Assembly (NCBI GenBank): GCA_012295275.1
Contig: CM022665.1
Span: 39,692,295 to 39,717,294, forward strand
Direction: 5' to 3'
Source of the DNA: Chrysomallon squamiferum
Taxonomy: Eukaryota; Mollusca; Gastropoda; Neomphalida; Peltospiridae
DNA: 25,000 bases
The notes beneath the pieces are model-generated. The model searched no databases, was not told the origin of the DNA, and saw nothing but the letters and a program-made list of their open reading frames with translations. Both the position numbers and the translations under genes were made by a program. This document shows positions 22,074 through 25,000 of the stretch, piece after piece. Numbering within the stretch: the stretch's first letter is position 1; the number at the start of each line of letters is the position of its first letter.

Positions 22074-22140
22074 CATATAGTCACACATATAAACACGTAC
22101 ATACATACATACACACACAGAGACACATAGACAGACACAC
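21750..22140. repeat. Compound TACA/TA/GA microsatellite region
   Basis: TACA/CATA units (21755-21890), (TA)n at about 21897-21932, (GA)n at 21933-21957, then more TACA units, pure at about 22036-22066, and CA-rich sequence to 22140. Minus-strand frames of up to 185 codons (VCMYVCMYV, YIYIYI) are repeat artefacts. Confidence 0.92.
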
Positions 22141-22383
22141 ATTAATGGATGAATTTTAATAAAATATTCTTCGTAAAAACAGTCTGTATTCATGTTTACA
22201 CTGTGTATCGATCACTGTCCTTGTATTTGTGTGCGTATAATTATACTGTAAGTTCTGACCCATATTAGTCATACGATACAACAACAGGTACGCATTAAAA
22301 CAAAATATCTGATTATGTATATAGAATATACATACTGTACATATATTATCTTTATTACACATTTGCTTAAAAGCAGTTACAGA

Positions 22384-22538
<155 letters not shown>

Positions 22539-22562
22539 ATCAGATAGAGAGAGATAGATTTT

Positions 22563-22690
22563 GTGTGTGTGTGCGTGCATGCGTGCGTGTGTTTGTGTGT
22601 TTTACATCTCTGCATCAAAATATATTCATTTATACATCGGCCTACAATCCCTTTCTTTCTTTTCTTTCTCTCTCTTTATTTCTCCTTTCA
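22563..22690 (+). repeat. Microsatellite-flanked interspersed repeat, copy 2
   Basis: GT/GC-rich sequence (22563-22600), a ~60-base core (22598-22657) ending ATCCCTTTCT, then CT-rich sequence (to about 22690). The core is the inverted partner of 21003-21062. Confidence 0.85.
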
Positions 22691-23394
22691 TTAAAATGAA
22701 TATCAAACCACAACATACGACTTGTCTCAGTCCATCAGCACTTATTACTGTTTAAAAAAAAAAAAAAGCCTACCCAACAAATAAACGAATAAAACATTAT
22801 TCCAGCTCGGATTATATTGTACGATACATTAGCAAATAAGCATATGTACAAATTACTGTAACAGATGCTTGCCGGTTTCAAACCTTAAATGCCTGCCTAA
22901 TTCCCTCTGAAATTTGTTTTCTGATACAAATGGATACAATTAGAAACGAAATATATATATATATATATGTATATGTAACAGTTTAGGATGTAAAAATATA
23001 ATCGCGCGGCCTATTCAAGGTGCATTGATTTCAAATGGAAAGAGACGAAAGGCTTGAAAGAATTAAGTGAATGTGGACCAACGCCGTTGTTGTGTAATGT
23101 GAACAATGTAGACCATTACGACGGTGACGTGACATATGTTTCTGTGTGTGTGAGAGTGTGTGTGTGAGAGATCGCTGCAAGACAAAAGAAAGATTTTCTG
23201 GAGTATTTGAAACTTGGCAGTGAAGTAGTGAGTGGAACAGACAAGCCATTATCAGTGCATTGTTTCGTTGTGTTGTTGTTATCTTTCTTTTGTGTGCGCC
23301 TAAGCCAATTCTGGGTTGTCTGATTTTAATGTGTATCAGTGTGTGCACGTGCGTGCGTGTGCGTGTGTGTAAATGTTTTTGTATATTAGTTTAA
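22691..23394. other. Unique sequence, no gene seen
   Basis: Contains a poly-A tract (22754-22767), a short TA run (22951-22968) and GT-rich stretches (23137-23170; 23340-23370). A 105-codon minus frame at 23031-23348 includes HTLSHTQKH from the GT stretch and no recognisable domain. Confidence 0.5.
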
Positions 23395-23711
23395 TATATA
23401 TATATATATAGAGAGAGAGGGAGATTTAGATGCATGCATACATACATTATATATATGCATATGTTACGTACATCACTTACACACATTACATATATACATA
23501 TATACATTCATAGTAAAATATCTGTGTGTGTGTTTATGTATATGTGTGTGTGTGTGTGTGTTCATATTAGCAACAATAATTAAGTTTATGTTTTGCATAA
23601 CATATTACTTAAAATTAATATCTATCTATCTATCTATCTATCTATATCTATCTATCTATCTATCTATCTATATCTATATATCTGAATTGACACACACACA
23701 CACACACACAC
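23395..23711. repeat. Compound TA, GT, TATC and CA microsatellites
   Basis: (TA)n 23394-23410 then GA; TACA-like units to 23510; (GT)n at 23545-23561; (TATC)n at about 23622-23682; (CA)n at 23691-23711. Confidence 0.92.
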
Positions 23712-24034
23712 TGATACAGATTCAATGAGCTATACAGAAACTGAAAATGAATACAAATGTTAAATGTATGAAAATTAGTATTCTAATTCGTCATGTTTTT
23801 TTTCACTAATGAAATATATGTTGTTGTTTTTTTTTGTTTTTGTTTTAGCTTCATTTCATCTCAAAATAAACTAATACCATTTGTCTTCTCGTCATTCTCT
23901 GTTGATGAGATGCTGATATTTCGTTACGTTTTCAAATTACACCAGCTTCGAAATTTGTATAAATACATTTATTCAGATCTCTTTTCTTCTGTCATTTTTC
24001 TGATTATCCAAGTATTTCGCTTTTGGTCTTCGGT
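23712..24034. other. Unique sequence, no gene seen
   Basis: AT-rich, T-rich near 23793-23845. A plus frame of 97 codons at 23793-24086 starts in a T-run and ends in AAT repeats; F/V-rich, not recognised. Confidence 0.5.
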
Positions 24035-24061
24035 TAATAATAATAATAATAATAATAATAA
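24035..24061. repeat. (AAT)n microsatellite
   Basis: Nine AAT units. Confidence 0.95.
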
Positions 24062-24443
24062 AGGTTTTATTCGTTTTTGTTATTAATTAAACAAAATGGA
24101 TACAGCGATGACATCTGATTTTGTTTGTCTATTGTGACTTCACGCGATTTATCATCACAATAGAACAATTGATTTTGTTACGTAAATGGGGTCTTCGCGT
24201 TGTGGTTAAAAAAAAAAAAAAAAAAAATAAAAATTAAAAATTAAAAAAAAATTATTTTGTGTTTTGTAATATGGAGATTTCTTTCGTCGAAACAGTAACA
24301 CGTGGAAGATTAATTTGGTTGTTAGAAAGAAAAAAAAAAAGAAACAGGAATGAGCAAAGCTGGACATTTTGTAGCAGTTTGTTGAGGAAATGATGAGTAA
24401 AAAACATAGCGAAACAACATAACAGCAGAAGCAATGACGTATA
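24062..24443. other. Unique sequence with poly-A
   Basis: No gene seen. Poly-A at 24208-24227 is followed by AAAT-like units to 24250. Confidence 0.5.
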
Positions 24444-24498
24444 AAATAATAATAAAATAATAATAGTAATTATAAAAATAATAATGACGGTAATGGTG

Positions 24499-24530
<32 letters not shown>

Positions 24531-24586
24531 GATGATGATGGTAATAATAATAATAATAATGATGATGATGATAATAATAATAATTA
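24444..24586. repeat. AAT/GAT trinucleotide block
   Basis: AAT units, then pure GAT units (about 24496-24540), then AAT and GAT again. The open minus frame is Ile-rich by repetition. Confidence 0.93.
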
Positions 24587-24661
24587 GGAATAAAGAAGTC
24601 TTAAAACAATATGTATTCATGTGGATGTAACATTTGAAGAGGCGAAAATAAAACAAAACAA

Positions 24662-24662
<1 letters not shown>

Positions 24663-24711
<49 letters not shown>

Positions 24712-24796
24712 TGATGATGAGATAATGATGATGAATATTATGATGATGGTGATAATAATAATGATGATAATAATAATAATATTAACAACAACAACA
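24663..24796. repeat. AAT/GAT trinucleotide block
   Basis: About 15 pure AAT units (24664-24708), GAT units, mixed units, then AAC units (24783-24797). Confidence 0.93.
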
Positions 24797-25000
24797 ATAT
24801 AAAATATAAATAAATTAAAAAGAAATAAAGTATAATTAAGAGCAATTCATAATGAATATTCATTGCAACTTTGATATAAAAAGAAAGAAAAAAAAGTTAT
24901 AAACTTGTATATTCCATATTTTGCTATCATGATATATGAAACATGAGATAAGACATGAAAATTATTATTCCATTACGTAAAATATAAATATTCAAATCCT
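24797..25000. other. AT-rich end of window
   Basis: AT-rich sequence without a recognisable gene or element. Confidence 0.6.

Noticed and set aside
21636-22193. 185-codon minus frame rich in Met/Tyr/Val/Cys
   Set aside because: It is the translation of TACA, CA and TA repeats; all three minus frames are open across the same stretch.

Overview
The window looks like non-coding DNA from an animal nuclear genome, most likely intron or intergenic sequence of a mollusc. A cephalopod such as an octopus is my best guess. The reasons are an AT-rich background, very dense simple-sequence DNA (about ten pure CT/GA arrays of roughly 45 to 155 bp, plus CA, TATC, TACA, AAT/GAT, AAAT and poly-A/T tracts), a tRNA-derived SINE, and no long non-repetitive reading frame. 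The clade is inferred from repeat style, not from an identified gene. The absence of operons, close-packed genes and long ORFs argues against a bacterial or viral source. Nearly all open frames here are by-products of repeats: SLSLSL from CT, RERERE from [10 protein letters not shown] from TATC, and runs of I, V, T or S from trinucleotides.

Layout. Positions 1-5200 alternate microsatellites with short unique AT-rich stretches. Positions 5200-8250 are mostly unique, broken by AAT/ACA trinucleotide blocks. At 8246-8358 there is a weak minus-strand SINE-like unit. At 8468-8935 there is a clear non-autonomous DNA transposon with inverted ends, repeated TTATCCGG motifs and a TA duplication, of pogo/Tigger style. 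Right beside it, at 9003-9030 on the minus strand, is a 28-base segment bounded by near-ideal splice sites. Positions 9030-14440 are unique sequence with poly-A and tetranucleotide tracts and a few short inverted repeats. A tRNA-derived SINE head lies at 14462-14521. Positions 14670-18120 are again unique and A-rich with CT/GA arrays.

Positions 18130-19419 are the most structured part. On the minus strand a short ATG-initiated segment ends in a good splice donor, lies behind a CpG-rich stretch that could be a promoter and 5' UTR, and is followed upstream by a 25-copy, ~37-bp minisatellite. From 20160 to 23710 the sequence is dominated by long CT/GA arrays and TACA/TA/GT repeats. It includes two inverted copies of a ~60-bp interspersed element, each carrying microsatellites on both sides. 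The window ends in AAT/GAT trinucleotide blocks.

The best biological reading is that a minus-strand gene starts near 18147 and has a large first intron (about 9.1 kb) to a tiny exon at 9003-9030, with the rest of the gene beyond the left edge. Joined in phase 0 the two segments read MSKANL then AKIPAEQME. This is too short to name a protein. I found no convincing new biological system. The minisatellite with a dimeric higher-order pattern beside a putative promoter, and the microsatellite-carrying interspersed element, are the most interesting structures.
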